DNA of 57,947 nucleotides, from assembly GCA_009692045.1 (NCBI GenBank), contig SIAA01000010.1, positions 1-57,947 on the forward strand, given 5' to 3'. Within the stretch, counting starts at the first letter, position 1. Each line of letters opens with the position of its first letter. Positions 45,780-54,630 of this stretch are shown one piece after another. The DNA is from Phycisphaerales bacterium (lineage in GTDB: Bacteria; Planctomycetota; Phycisphaerae; Phycisphaerales; SM1A02). Below the pieces are notes generated by a model. That model made no database searches. It saw only the letters and a list, made by a program, of their open reading frames with translations, and had not been told where the DNA came from. The position numbers and the translations under genes were made by a program.

Positions 45780-46891
45780 GGCGATTCCTCCTGGGGCGAA
45801 TGATCGGTCTCCGATTCTGAATCCACTGACCAAGTCTCGTGAAGTGCCAGGCCCGTGAGCATGGTGAAGCAGATACCAGCCACTTGCCACTTGGTTGCAT
45901 CCAGCACGGCAAAGCGGTCGCCGCCTAGAGCACACTCATGACTGCCGACAAGAAGCGCGGCAGCGAGAGCCAACACTACGCCAACAATGGCGAACCAGGC
46001 GGCTGATTGGATCAGGCCCTTGCCGGCTCGATGTACGCAGAGTCCGATGGTGAGGGCACTTGTTGCCGCCACGAACGCCGAAGTGATGCTGAGAACGCCG
46101 CTGTTCATAGCCGTGAGCGCACTGATCGGAACAATCACCGCAACTAGAGCGCACAGCAGATAGGTACACCACTGGGGCACCATGTTCGTGCGATGCCAGA
46201 TCGCACAGAGCATCGCCACTGCGCCAGCGAGCATCGTTAGGCCCGAGCCGATGACAAGCCAGGCGCGCGCCGGGCCAAGCCCCGCCGCAATGCTGGAGAG
46301 TTGAACTGCTGCCGTGGCGGCGATGGCAATGGTGATGGCACGAGCACGAGACTCGTGGACGGCTAGCGCCACAGCCACCGTGCAAGTCATGCAGGCGATC
46401 AGCAACAACATGATCGAGTAAGGAAGAGCGTTACCGCCCTCTGCAACCTGCCACCACCAACGCACTCCCTCCGCGCCTCTGCCCACGGGAAGGAGAACAC
46501 AGAGACCAATCACCAGCACGCAGGCAATATCCACAGCGACGATCGACACTCGCAGCCCCCCTACCACCATCGTGTTTGCTCGTGCTGTCGCGGCGGCGCT
46601 CCACCTACTGCCCCGTGGGACTGCAGCCTCAAAGTCGGACTCGGCCAGCGGCGGATCGTCAGGGGATTGAAGCGCACTGCTGGGAGCACTGTGCTCTCTT
46701 GAGCCTTTTGCGTCCGACCAGAGCTCGCGCACCGCACTTGCGTCAACCCACGAAACTCCGTCGGCACTGACAGAGTGAATACGGGACAACTCCCCTCGCT
46801 TCGCCATCACACGCAACTGCTCCAAAGTGTATGGCCCCTGAACTAATGCACCCAATCTCATCCGCCACGAGCGTGATGCCTTGTCACTCAT
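45776..46891 (-). CDS. GYF_2-domain multipass membrane protein
   Basis: From the ATG at 46889-46891 (ATGA overlap with the upstream gene) the protein has 371 residues. Residues about 10-55 match the GYF_2 (DUF4339) pattern: ALVQGPYTLEQLRVMAKRGELS, then DGVSWVDA. Such small domains bind peptides or partner proteins in the cytoplasm. An acidic linker follows, then seven or eight hydrophobic helices with no recognisable transport signature (for example VAVDIACVLVIGLCVLLPVG and FAIVGVVLALAAALLV). It lies between the 962-residue protein and the TolQ-like gene and may connect the motor to the rest. Confidence 0.72.
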   Translation of the reverse strand: MSDKASRSWRMRLGALVQGPYTLEQLRVMAKRGELSRIHSVSADGVSWVDASAVRELWSDAKGSREHSAPSSALQSPDDPPLAESDFEAAVPRGSRWSAAATARANTMVVGGLRVSIVAVDIACVLVIGLCVLLPVGRGAEGVRWWWQVAEGGNALPYSIMLLLIACMTCTVAVALAVHESRARAITIAIAATAAVQLSSIAAGLGPARAWLVIGSGLTMLAGAVAMLCAIWHRTNMVPQWCTYLLCALVAVIVPISALTAMNSGVLSITSAFVAATSALTIGLCVHRAGKGLIQSAAWFAIVGVVLALAAALLVGSHECALGGDRFAVLDATKWQVAGICFTMLTGLALHETWSVDSESETDHSPQEESP

Positions 46892-49776
46892 GGGACCTGC
46901 CCCATCCAGATTGGTGTTCCCGGAGGCAGCCCACTGGCGCCGCTGCTTAGCTCGATGGCACCGCTCGAGCCGACCTTTCCCACTTGGTGGAATACGCATT
47001 GGCCACTCGCATCCAGATCAATGCTCCAGAGAAGTTCGCCAGATAGAAGCGAACCCCGAGCGGGCACCGCAGCGGGGCCGCCAGGTCCATCGAGCATCAT
47101 CCCCACGGGCTTTAGCGCCAGTTGCAGCACTCTGGCAGCATCAGCGTTGCCGCGATCGCGCCCGCGAGCGATCGCCGAAGTGTCGAGTGCCGAGAGCAGA
47201 GCTGCTTCCAGCTCTTTGGTACCCGGCCGTTTGGCAAACTCGCTTTCAGCAACCCAGTCGATACCCTCTGCCTCAGCCGTTTGCCAGCGCTCCACTGCTT
47301 GGGTGAGGGCGGGCGACAAGAGAGGCGCATCTGCTGCAATAGCTTCACACAGTCCGATCAAGAGATAAGTTCGAATGGCTGGATCAACTCGCTTCGCGTT
47401 CTGAATCAGTTGTAGCGCGCGCAATGCGTTGGTGATGCTCGGGTCGGCAGAGAGCCCCTTGACCAGGGGCAACAAGGTGCTGCACAACTCCGCCTGAGGG
47501 GACTGCCCCTCAAACACGACAGCCTTGGCGGCGATTCTCTCGAACCTGGTCTTCAGGTCATTGGGCGAAGTGAACACTTCATAAATGCGGATTCGCTCCC
47601 CATCAATCAGTGAGTCTGAAACGAGTCTGTGAGGATCGAAGTAGAACGATCGCCCATCCACCAACCGCACCTGATGGAAGCTCATGGGCGGCCACTGGTT
47701 CAGTGTCAAAGTCAGGGCTTGGACCCACGACGATCCCTCGACAAGAGAGGTTCGATATGCCTGAACTCCCAGCACGAGAGGCGAGAGGGCTGCCGTCTTT
47801 AAGAATTCGTCAAGTCGACCAAGGCGCTGTGACACATCTCGTGACGAATCCGGTCGGGACTCGAGCCTCAGTTGCTCAGCAAGGGCCGACCACCGTGCCA
47901 CGGTTTCCCAGCAGGATTGCATTCCCGCTGCTACCAAGAAGTCGGCAGACAGGAGGGAGTCCTCGTGTTTCTGGGCAAATGCTCGCAGTCGCTCCGCGAA
48001 GCGCGTGGGGTCAACGGTCGCTTGGGCGCAGGCGCGCAGATCATCGCTCAGGACTAGATCCTTGCTAGCCGATTCGCGCGCCAACTCCACATCCCCTCGA
48101 ATCTGCTTCAGTCGCTGGGTGAGGCTGGCCGCCGCCGCGCGCGCGCCGGAAGAGATACCGGGGCGCCTCTCCAACTCGCTCAGTTGCAGGTCAACCTCAT
48201 CGACGCGCATCATCGCATCCGATCCGAGTGGGTCGAGTTGATTCAATCCGACCACGGCTTCGCCAATGATGGTGAGTGCATCGGCAAACTTTGAGTCGCG
48301 CTCGGCTTGTCTAGTGGCTTGGGCGGCGGTGTACTTCGCTTCCCAGTCCGCCGTTTCTGCCAGCTCCTCTTCGGTGCTGGCAATGTCGGCAGCGGATCGC
48401 AATCGATCGGCTCGCGCCCCCTCTGAATCGGGAGTTCCAGCCGACTCCATGAGGGAGCGGAAGGATGCTGCCCGCTCCGTCTCCGCCGTTACCGCCATGA
48501 CGAGGGCCGACTCTGCTACTGCCAGCACCTCGCTCCCAGGATCCAATACAGCTCCCTCATCCAAGAGGCTTTGCGCTCTATCGAGGTACCCAGTGGCGAT
48601 GTTCATGGTCACCGCTGCCGCGATCTCTGTTGACTTTGCCGTTCGCAGGACGCTTTGCACAGCCACGAACCCCGCCGCTGCCATCAGCGCCAGCACCAGC
48701 AGCGACGCGCCTCCTATGGCAACGCGTCGACGCCGCTTGGCCATGCGAATCTCCCCTATGCGCGCCTGCGCCAACTCCTGTAAATCATGGGGACATCCAT
48801 CCCGATTCCCATCGACAGCACGAAGTCCCTGCACCAGCGCCTCCATGCTCGAGTCTGACTTCTCCAGCAGGCGGGAGAGATTGTCGACACGCGCGCGCTC
48901 GCTTTGACGGTGCGCCACCTCTCTCTCGCGCGCCTCCAGCCAGTCAACTACCAGTTTCACATTTTCCGTGGCTGCCGCTGACACCTTTACCGGAGCGTCC
49001 GACATGAACCACTCCAGCACGCGCCACTCTGCCACGCGAGCCGATGCGGCCGCGACATCCTCGGCCATGTAATCGGCGTAGAGAAGTTCTGACACCTTTT
49101 GGGCTCGCGCTGCCGCGGATTCTGCCGCATCCGCCCACAGTCGTTTTCCCATTTTGTGGGCGACGGCGGCGGCGTCAGGATGAGTCCAATCGCCAGCGGC
49201 CAGCTCGGTGCAAATGGCCCACGCGTCGTCACGGAAGCTCTCTGTCTTCATGTAGATATCAAACTCCGCCACCATCTCCTGCAGAGCAGCCTCCTCGAAC
49301 GCCAGTACATCCTGCCGCCACGCAGCGTTGGTTGGGTCGCGCGCCACCAATGAACGCAGGGTTTTCAGCCGAACTCGCGCGGGGGCCAAAGCCAGATTCT
49401 GTCTTCGATAGCGCGTGAGTGTGGCGCGCATTGCTTCGATCTGTTGCAAAGACGCATTGAGCTCAGAAACCACCTCGGGCGCCAGCCGTGCTGGGGCTGG
49501 CAGTGAGTTGACACCACAGAACTTGGCCCAACTGGCTAAGAGCTCGCTGGAGAGGGCCACTGCCAATTCGGGAAAGTCTCGCAAACTCTGAATCTCCCAC
49601 TCCGCCTCTACTCTCTGGCCGCGGCGCGTCATCTCCACGCATCGAGTGAGCACGGCGTGAACCTCTCTTGAGGTTGCCGCAACCGAAGTTGCCACTCGGT
49701 TGACTTCCTCGCGATCCCTGATCACGCCCTCTAAGACAAGGCGCACCGAGTCGAGTAGTTCTGCCGCTCGTCCCAT
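46888..49776 (-). CDS. Large single-pass membrane protein of unknown function, 962 residues
   Basis: I do not recognise the family. The N-terminal 345 residues are helical and, because KRRRR lies just before the membrane helix at about 352-376, they should face the cytoplasm. The following 585 residues would face outward and are also mostly helical, with Ala/Glu/Arg-rich coiled-coil-like stretches. The last 60 residues look like a beta-rich domain (LLWSIDLDASGQCVFHQVGKV). Its start shares one base with the upstream stop (TAATG). The size and the central anchor suggest a scaffold that spans from the cytoplasm to the envelope. Confidence 0.7.
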   Translation of the reverse strand: MGRAAELLDSVRLVLEGVIRDREEVNRVATSVAATSREVHAVLTRCVEMTRRGQRVEAEWEIQSLRDFPELAVALSSELLASWAKFCGVNSLPAPARLAPEVVSELNASLQQIEAMRATLTRYRRQNLALAPARVRLKTLRSLVARDPTNAAWRQDVLAFEEAALQEMVAEFDIYMKTESFRDDAWAICTELAAGDWTHPDAAAVAHKMGKRLWADAAESAAARAQKVSELLYADYMAEDVAAASARVAEWRVLEWFMSDAPVKVSAAATENVKLVVDWLEAREREVAHRQSERARVDNLSRLLEKSDSSMEALVQGLRAVDGNRDGCPHDLQELAQARIGEIRMAKRRRRVAIGGASLLVLALMAAAGFVAVQSVLRTAKSTEIAAAVTMNIATGYLDRAQSLLDEGAVLDPGSEVLAVAESALVMAVTAETERAASFRSLMESAGTPDSEGARADRLRSAADIASTEEELAETADWEAKYTAAQATRQAERDSKFADALTIIGEAVVGLNQLDPLGSDAMMRVDEVDLQLSELERRPGISSGARAAAASLTQRLKQIRGDVELARESASKDLVLSDDLRACAQATVDPTRFAERLRAFAQKHEDSLLSADFLVAAGMQSCWETVARWSALAEQLRLESRPDSSRDVSQRLGRLDEFLKTAALSPLVLGVQAYRTSLVEGSSWVQALTLTLNQWPPMSFHQVRLVDGRSFYFDPHRLVSDSLIDGERIRIYEVFTSPNDLKTRFERIAAKAVVFEGQSPQAELCSTLLPLVKGLSADPSITNALRALQLIQNAKRVDPAIRTYLLIGLCEAIAADAPLLSPALTQAVERWQTAEAEGIDWVAESEFAKRPGTKELEAALLSALDTSAIARGRDRGNADAARVLQLALKPVGMMLDGPGGPAAVPARGSLLSGELLWSIDLDASGQCVFHQVGKVGSSGAIELSSGASGLPPGTPIWMGQVP

Positions 49777-50747
49777 TAGTTTTCCTGTACCGATAGCTGT
49801 ATAGAGGCGCGAATGACGGAGGTCGCCTCATCGGTGAGGTCTATCTTTGCCACCAATCCAGGTAATAGCGGGGGCGAGGCGCGTGAGGCCAACTCCTTCT
49901 CGAGAGCACTCAGTCTTGCCAGATCAGACTCGAGAATTTTCTTCTCGGTTTCGCTTGCTCCCTTCAGCATTCGCTCAGTCTGGCGCAGATCGCTGCGCAC
50001 GGACTTGAGTTCATCCGTTGCCTCGCTGTGAACCCTGACCATCATTCCGCGCCTCGCGCCAAGGTAGGAGACCGCCACTTGCCATCCCGCCGGATCGACC
50101 AGAACTACCGAAGTGGGAGAACTGGTTAGGACTGTCCATTGATCGCTCGCAGTAGACGAAACCATAATCGAGTCGGACAGTGTGGGAAATGGGTGGTTCA
50201 TCACCTCGCCCGGCTTGACACTCGCCGACACCATCTCGCACGGCGGTTCCACTCGAATAACTCTCCCCTTGCCGCAGTCAAGCTCGATGACAGCGCCACT
50301 GAGGAACTCGTCCAATGCCGGGAGTGGCTCCGCGGCGCTGCCCTCAAAGAATGTTCCCCACTTGAAGCGCAACTCATTGCCGCTCCATGACAACTCTCCG
50401 AGCTCGATGGGCTTCGCCTTGGGGATGTCAACAACGAATGAAATGGCATTCGCCTTTTGCTTCAGGTGAAAGGCTGCACTACTAGGAGCGGGCTGGAACT
50501 TCACGGCAGTGATCGCCGACGGAGCACTGGCGATCAGTTCGGTTGATGGCCGCACCTTGCCGTAGCCATCAACTTTTCTTGCGAAGGCTGTGAGGCTTCT
50601 GGCCATTACTTCAGACCCCTCGGGAGGCGGGGAAGCGGGACTGCCATTCTGATTGGCAGCGCCCGTCGCTGATGGTGTTACGACCTGATGCGCCGCGCCG
50701 AGTAGGCACGCCCACATAATCGTCATTATGACAACCGGCATTCTCAC
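49776..50747 (-). CDS. Exported protein of unknown function, 323 residues
   Basis: I do not recognise the family. A hydrophobic N-terminus (VVIMTIMWACLLGAAHQ, about 4-20) looks like a signal peptide. Next is a Pro/Ser/Ala-rich linker, a beta-rich domain with an Ig-like look, and a coiled coil at about 238-285 (ELKSVRSDLRQTERMLKGAS). The last 35 residues return to beta strands. It resembles the C-terminal half of the upstream protein in style (beta domains that flank a coiled coil). It begins with GTG, in a GTGA overlap with the upstream gene, and shares one base with the downstream one. Confidence 0.65.
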   Translation of the reverse strand: MRMPVVIMTIMWACLLGAAHQVVTPSATGAANQNGSPASPPPEGSEVMARSLTAFARKVDGYGKVRPSTELIASAPSAITAVKFQPAPSSAAFHLKQKANAISFVVDIPKAKPIELGELSWSGNELRFKWGTFFEGSAAEPLPALDEFLSGAVIELDCGKGRVIRVEPPCEMVSASVKPGEVMNHPFPTLSDSIMVSSTASDQWTVLTSSPTSVVLVDPAGWQVAVSYLGARRGMMVRVHSEATDELKSVRSDLRQTERMLKGASETEKKILESDLARLSALEKELASRASPPLLPGLVAKIDLTDEATSVIRASIQLSVQEN

Positions 50748-53254
50748 TTTGCTGGCACCTCGCCGTAAATTTCCAACAAGGGCACTCCATGATCAGTAGA
50801 GACTGTTGCTCGAAAGCGGCTGATGGCAGTCAGCGCTTGGATTGTCAGTTCTGATTTACCAAGAGGACTGTCGGCGAGCTTCTGGTCTACTTGTCGGAGC
50901 GCGCTCGTCTCTTTCTCCAGTTCCGACTTCAGCGCGGTCAGCGCCTGATTCAAAGCATCGCGCCGCTGTTCCACATTGCCGCCGAAGTCCTTCACGAGGT
51001 TGGGAAGTCGGCGGGTCATTATCGCCTTCGATGAGTTGGCCAACAGCCCACGCAGGTTCTCAAGGATTTCTCTCTCGCGCGCGCTCGGTGCGACCCCGCC
51101 GGTTCGAGCAAGTTCGTTTTCAATACTCTGCTCCGCTTGGAGGATGGCCACATCCGAGCTCAATCCCCCGACTGTTGCTTTCAGATGTGCCAGCTCAGTC
51201 TGCAATGAGCTCGTCTGCGCGGCAGACGCGGGGGTGAACTTCGCTGTAATCGCCTTGCCGCTTGCCTGGAAACCGAGGACCACTTGCCCCATCTCGGATC
51301 CTTCAGACTCAATGACCAACTCATGAGAGTCACCAGGCTTCAACACCCGTGGCTCCCCCTCACCCATCTTCACGGTTACCGACTTGAGCGCGGCTGCGAT
51401 TGGCTTCACCACCTGAGCCGCTCCACTAAGGTTGGCCCTCTTCGGCGATCCGAACCGCACCCAAGATGCTTGACCACTCTTGTCAGTAACCTTAAATCCA
51501 ATGAGGCTGGCGAGATCGCGGATCCCTTCTCCATCTTTGAGCGATAATTCTTTGAGTTTTTCTTGGCACACTTGAGTGAGCTTCTCGACGCTCCACTTCC
51601 AGACAACAGAGTCACTCTCAGTCTCCCACTCACCGAGCGTCTCCCCAAACACCTTCAGCTTGGGACCGTCAACCACGAGCTCTACCTTCGCCGTATCGGG
51701 AATCAGAATCGCGGCGCTGCTGCCCTCCATGATCAGTTGTTCGGGCAGTGGTTCGAACTTGAAATTCTTAGTACTCAGCGCGGGCACCTCGATGCTGGCC
51801 CACACTCGCGGAGCATTCGACAACGGCGCCGCCGCGGCGGCGGCAACCGATCTCTCAGCAGCGACCCGCGCCTTGGTAGCCGCCATCACCTGTTCCTGAA
51901 GCTCTTTGGACTCCGACTCCAGATCCGCCACTTGCCCTCTAAGCGTGTCGATCTCGCCTTGAAGCGTGTCCGATTGAGTCAGAGCCGCGCTCAGTTTCCC
52001 CTTGAGCTCCTCGATATCTCTCCTCTGATCCCTGGTGTCGGCAGTGACAGGCAAAGGCACCGCGGCGGCGACCTCGGATACGACTGATGGCGATTCCTGC
52101 TTCACTTGTGCAGCTATCTCCGCTGTTGCCAAGCGCGACTTTAGGAGCGCGATCTCCGATTGTGCCATCAGCCAAAGCACTGCTGTCAATACCAGTCCTA
52201 TTGTCACCACCACCAGACCGGCGAGCAGCACCGCCTGACTCTTTCTAGCCATCCTGCCGATGGAGGTCGGTGTCTCCGAGCGACATTCACGACTTGTGTT
52301 CACGCCTCTGGTGGTATCGCGAGAAGCCGCATGAGCAGTTCTCTCGCCGTTGCCCTCTACCACTGGCTCGACTTCGTATGAGCCACTATCCGATTGCCGT
52401 GTTTCGTTCCCGCCGCCAAACAGGAAACTGCTGGAGCCATCCGCGCGACCCTCGTCCTGCTTTGCGGGCACGAACACATGGCCGGCGCGCGCGGCGTTGA
52501 TGGAGGCATTGGTTCGGTGGAGAGGATGCTTAGCGCAGAGGTCAATCACCTGTGCCGAGCGTTGCGCTGCCTTTGCCGCCTCGCTCCCCTCCAAACAAAA
52601 CCGCCAAGAGCATCGCAGTCCCGCCACCGGCTGCATGAAGTAGGAAGAGAAGGTGACTCGCCATCTTGCCTCAGCTGGCAATAGCGAAAGTGCTTCGTCC
52701 ACAAGGGCAAGAACCGGCGTCCCCATGGGATAGATCACATTGACGGGACGCGTGGCGTCGAGCAGGAAGAATCCGACCAGCACCCCGGCCCATCCAGCGT
52801 CACCTGAAACCTGCTCCCATGTTTCGCAACTCGCCGAAGTGCGGTTGCCTGTTATCGGCACGACTCGCTCTTTCTCGATGTGGGTCGCCTCCCCCTGCCA
52901 CCCGTCAGACATGGTCCCCGATTGCAACATCATCCAGGCGGCTCCCTCGCTCACCAACTCATCGGGCTTGAGCACTACATAGTGTGCGTGCTTGTTTGAT
53001 CGCTGGGTGTGATCGGGCGACGCGCCGCGCACCGCGGCGAGTATGTGCCGCTCGACTCCCGCGAACTCGACGATCCAGTGCGAGAAGGCGACCGGAGATT
53101 CGCACATCCCCTCGGGCGATCTGTATCCGCTGAGGGGCTCCAGCTTGCTGATCAATGAGGTGGGAAATCCACGCGTAGCCGCGACCGTGCAAAATCCGCT
53201 GGACCCGGGGGCCAATCCCCTCGTGGCGGATGTGTAGTACATCTCAATCGCCAT
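50744..53254 (-). CDS. GAP1-type (GTPase-associated protein 1) membrane protein
   Basis: From the ATG at 53252-53254, which overlaps the GTPase gene by 11 bases, the protein has 836 residues. The first 235 match the GAP1 N-terminal pattern known from GTPase-linked loci: EMYYTSATRGLAPGSSGFCT, then LEPLSGYRS, DHTQRSNKHAHYVVL, and PAEARWRVTFSSYFMQ. A polar linker follows, then one membrane helix at about 342-364 and a coiled coil of some 60-80 residues. The outer part has two beta-like domains and a second coiled coil. In the published survey of such loci, GAP1 proteins pair with the double-GTPase family; here it pairs with the GTPase gene just upstream. Assignment is by pattern memory. Confidence 0.68.
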   Translation of the reverse strand: MAIEMYYTSATRGLAPGSSGFCTVAATRGFPTSLISKLEPLSGYRSPEGMCESPVAFSHWIVEFAGVERHILAAVRGASPDHTQRSNKHAHYVVLKPDELVSEGAAWMMLQSGTMSDGWQGEATHIEKERVVPITGNRTSASCETWEQVSGDAGWAGVLVGFFLLDATRPVNVIYPMGTPVLALVDEALSLLPAEARWRVTFSSYFMQPVAGLRCSWRFCLEGSEAAKAAQRSAQVIDLCAKHPLHRTNASINAARAGHVFVPAKQDEGRADGSSSFLFGGGNETRQSDSGSYEVEPVVEGNGERTAHAASRDTTRGVNTSRECRSETPTSIGRMARKSQAVLLAGLVVVTIGLVLTAVLWLMAQSEIALLKSRLATAEIAAQVKQESPSVVSEVAAAVPLPVTADTRDQRRDIEELKGKLSAALTQSDTLQGEIDTLRGQVADLESESKELQEQVMAATKARVAAERSVAAAAAAPLSNAPRVWASIEVPALSTKNFKFEPLPEQLIMEGSSAAILIPDTAKVELVVDGPKLKVFGETLGEWETESDSVVWKWSVEKLTQVCQEKLKELSLKDGEGIRDLASLIGFKVTDKSGQASWVRFGSPKRANLSGAAQVVKPIAAALKSVTVKMGEGEPRVLKPGDSHELVIESEGSEMGQVVLGFQASGKAITAKFTPASAAQTSSLQTELAHLKATVGGLSSDVAILQAEQSIENELARTGGVAPSAREREILENLRGLLANSSKAIMTRRLPNLVKDFGGNVEQRRDALNQALTALKSELEKETSALRQVDQKLADSPLGKSELTIQALTAISRFRATVSTDHGVPLLEIYGEVPAK

Positions 53255-54560
53255 GTGATTCCCCAGAGTCAACTTCATCCAAGGCAGGTGGTTCGGCAGC
53301 GCGGCCCCTCGTTGACAGTGTGCCGACTAGCGATCGAGACCAACGCGCAAACGCATAGGTGAATGGAACATCAATCCAGCGCGGAAGCACCTGCTGGGGT
53401 CTCACGCGCAGCAGGCCGTTGGCTGGATCAATCGTGGGCGCGCATCCCAAGGCGCTCACGGGAATGAACTCGACTCGACTGAATGCCGCTTCGGCTGCGG
53501 CGACAAACTCGGGAACCGTGCCACTCATGAGTGTGTGTAGTTTGGCACTCACCCGTTCAATCCGCGCGGTGTCCATCACGGCAACACCACCTGCCGCGCC
53601 TGGCGCGTAGGGGTCGCTGCGCAGATCCTCATCGGGGATCAGCTGCTCCCAAGCATCACTCTTGGACAAGATGACGAGGAGTGGCTGGGTCAACTTTTGC
53701 CCTGCGCTCATGCCCGAGTAGGAACGCACTCGATCAATCATCTCGGAGAGAACGATGTCCTGTCGGCTTGATCTCTCCCCCGGCCGCAACTGCGGATCTA
53801 GAGCCGTCTGGGAGAGCGTGCGGCGAAACCGCACATCCTGGGTGGGATCGAACACAAACAGGATCACTCTTGAGCGCGCCAGATGTTGTGTCCCCGGCGC
53901 GGTCGCCGAGTCGGCGCCTGGAAGAAAGTGCTCTCCCGCGTTGTCATACAGACAGAGCACCTGGCGCAACTCGTCCTTCGCGGCGCCGTTGGGATGGGCG
54001 TCTGTTGGAGTCATAGTGAACAGAAATGGGTGCGGTAGGAGAGTTGGTTGCCCGGGATCGAACTGAACAGAGTTGTACTGAAGGCCCTGCATCTCAGTCT
54101 TCTCGATGTGGACAAACTCGTGGGGATTCTCCCGTAGAAACAGGCGCTCCTCATTGGCATTGACCACACTGTTGATCAGAGGCTCAGAGTCAGTGAACGA
54201 GAGACCAAACTTGGATGGCATGGTCTGGCGCATGCGCCAGCAGGCGCAGGTGATTATGTAACTCTTGCCGCTCGCCGGTGATCCGACCATGGAGAAGATC
54301 TTGGGACGGCACTCCAGCAGCACCATGGGGAGAGGGAGATGGCAGCGCGGACAGGCCACGCGCTGGCAACGGGACCCCTTCTCGTCTATCGCCTCCCCGC
54401 TGGGGCTGAAGCGCGAGGGAAGAAACCGGCGCTGATCATCGCTGGTGAGAAGTTGGTCGCCGCGCAGGTCTTGGTGACTTGAGATCCAAAGAATTTCCTC
54501 CGGCCGGAAACGATGCCAGCAATGAGGGCAGAGCGGTTTGTTGATTAGAGGTCGCCGCAC
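53244..54560 (-). CDS. Zinc-ribbon P-loop GTPase (double-GTPase-like)
   Basis: From the GTG at 54558-54560 the protein has 438 residues; the frame continues to 54884 but that part is Pro-rich, antisense to the divergent vWA gene and unlike the rest. A zinc ribbon is formed by CPHC (11-14) and CPRC (70-73). The G domain has the P-loop GSPASGKS (93-100), a Walker B-like LYDNAGE (204-210) in the place of DxxG, the VILFVFDP strand, SKSD (299-302) in the place of NKxD, and PVSALG for G5. This matches the DO-GTPase group found with GAP1. The start has no strong ribosome binding site. It is the first gene of the eight-gene operon. Confidence 0.75.
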   Translation of the reverse strand: MRRPLINKPLCPHCWHRFRPEEILWISSHQDLRGDQLLTSDDQRRFLPSRFSPSGEAIDEKGSRCQRVACPRCHLPLPMVLLECRPKIFSMVGSPASGKSYIITCACWRMRQTMPSKFGLSFTDSEPLINSVVNANEERLFLRENPHEFVHIEKTEMQGLQYNSVQFDPGQPTLLPHPFLFTMTPTDAHPNGAAKDELRQVLCLYDNAGEHFLPGADSATAPGTQHLARSRVILFVFDPTQDVRFRRTLSQTALDPQLRPGERSSRQDIVLSEMIDRVRSYSGMSAGQKLTQPLLVILSKSDAWEQLIPDEDLRSDPYAPGAAGGVAVMDTARIERVSAKLHTLMSGTVPEFVAAAEAAFSRVEFIPVSALGCAPTIDPANGLLRVRPQQVLPRWIDVPFTYAFARWSRSLVGTLSTRGRAAEPPALDEVDSGESHGD

Positions 54561-54630
54561 GGTTTTGTGCCTACTCGCAGAGGCAACTGTATATAGTAGT
54601 AGGCGTCTATTCGAACCCAACGGTACCGGC
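54561..54630. promoter_or_regulatory. Divergent promoter region of the GTPase operon and the vWA gene
   Basis: Seventy bases separate the two chosen start codons. TATATA lies at 54590-54595 and can serve as a -10-like core in either direction. On the minus strand TTCGAA lies about 16 bases upstream of the element. The exact promoters are not certain. Confidence 0.35.

Noticed and set aside
43212-54560. Zorya defence system
   Set aside because: A MotA-like and MotB-like pair is present, but there is no ZorC or ZorD/ZorE-type helicase or nuclease and no OmpA-type peptidoglycan domain. The GTPase and GAP1 genes do not belong to Zorya.
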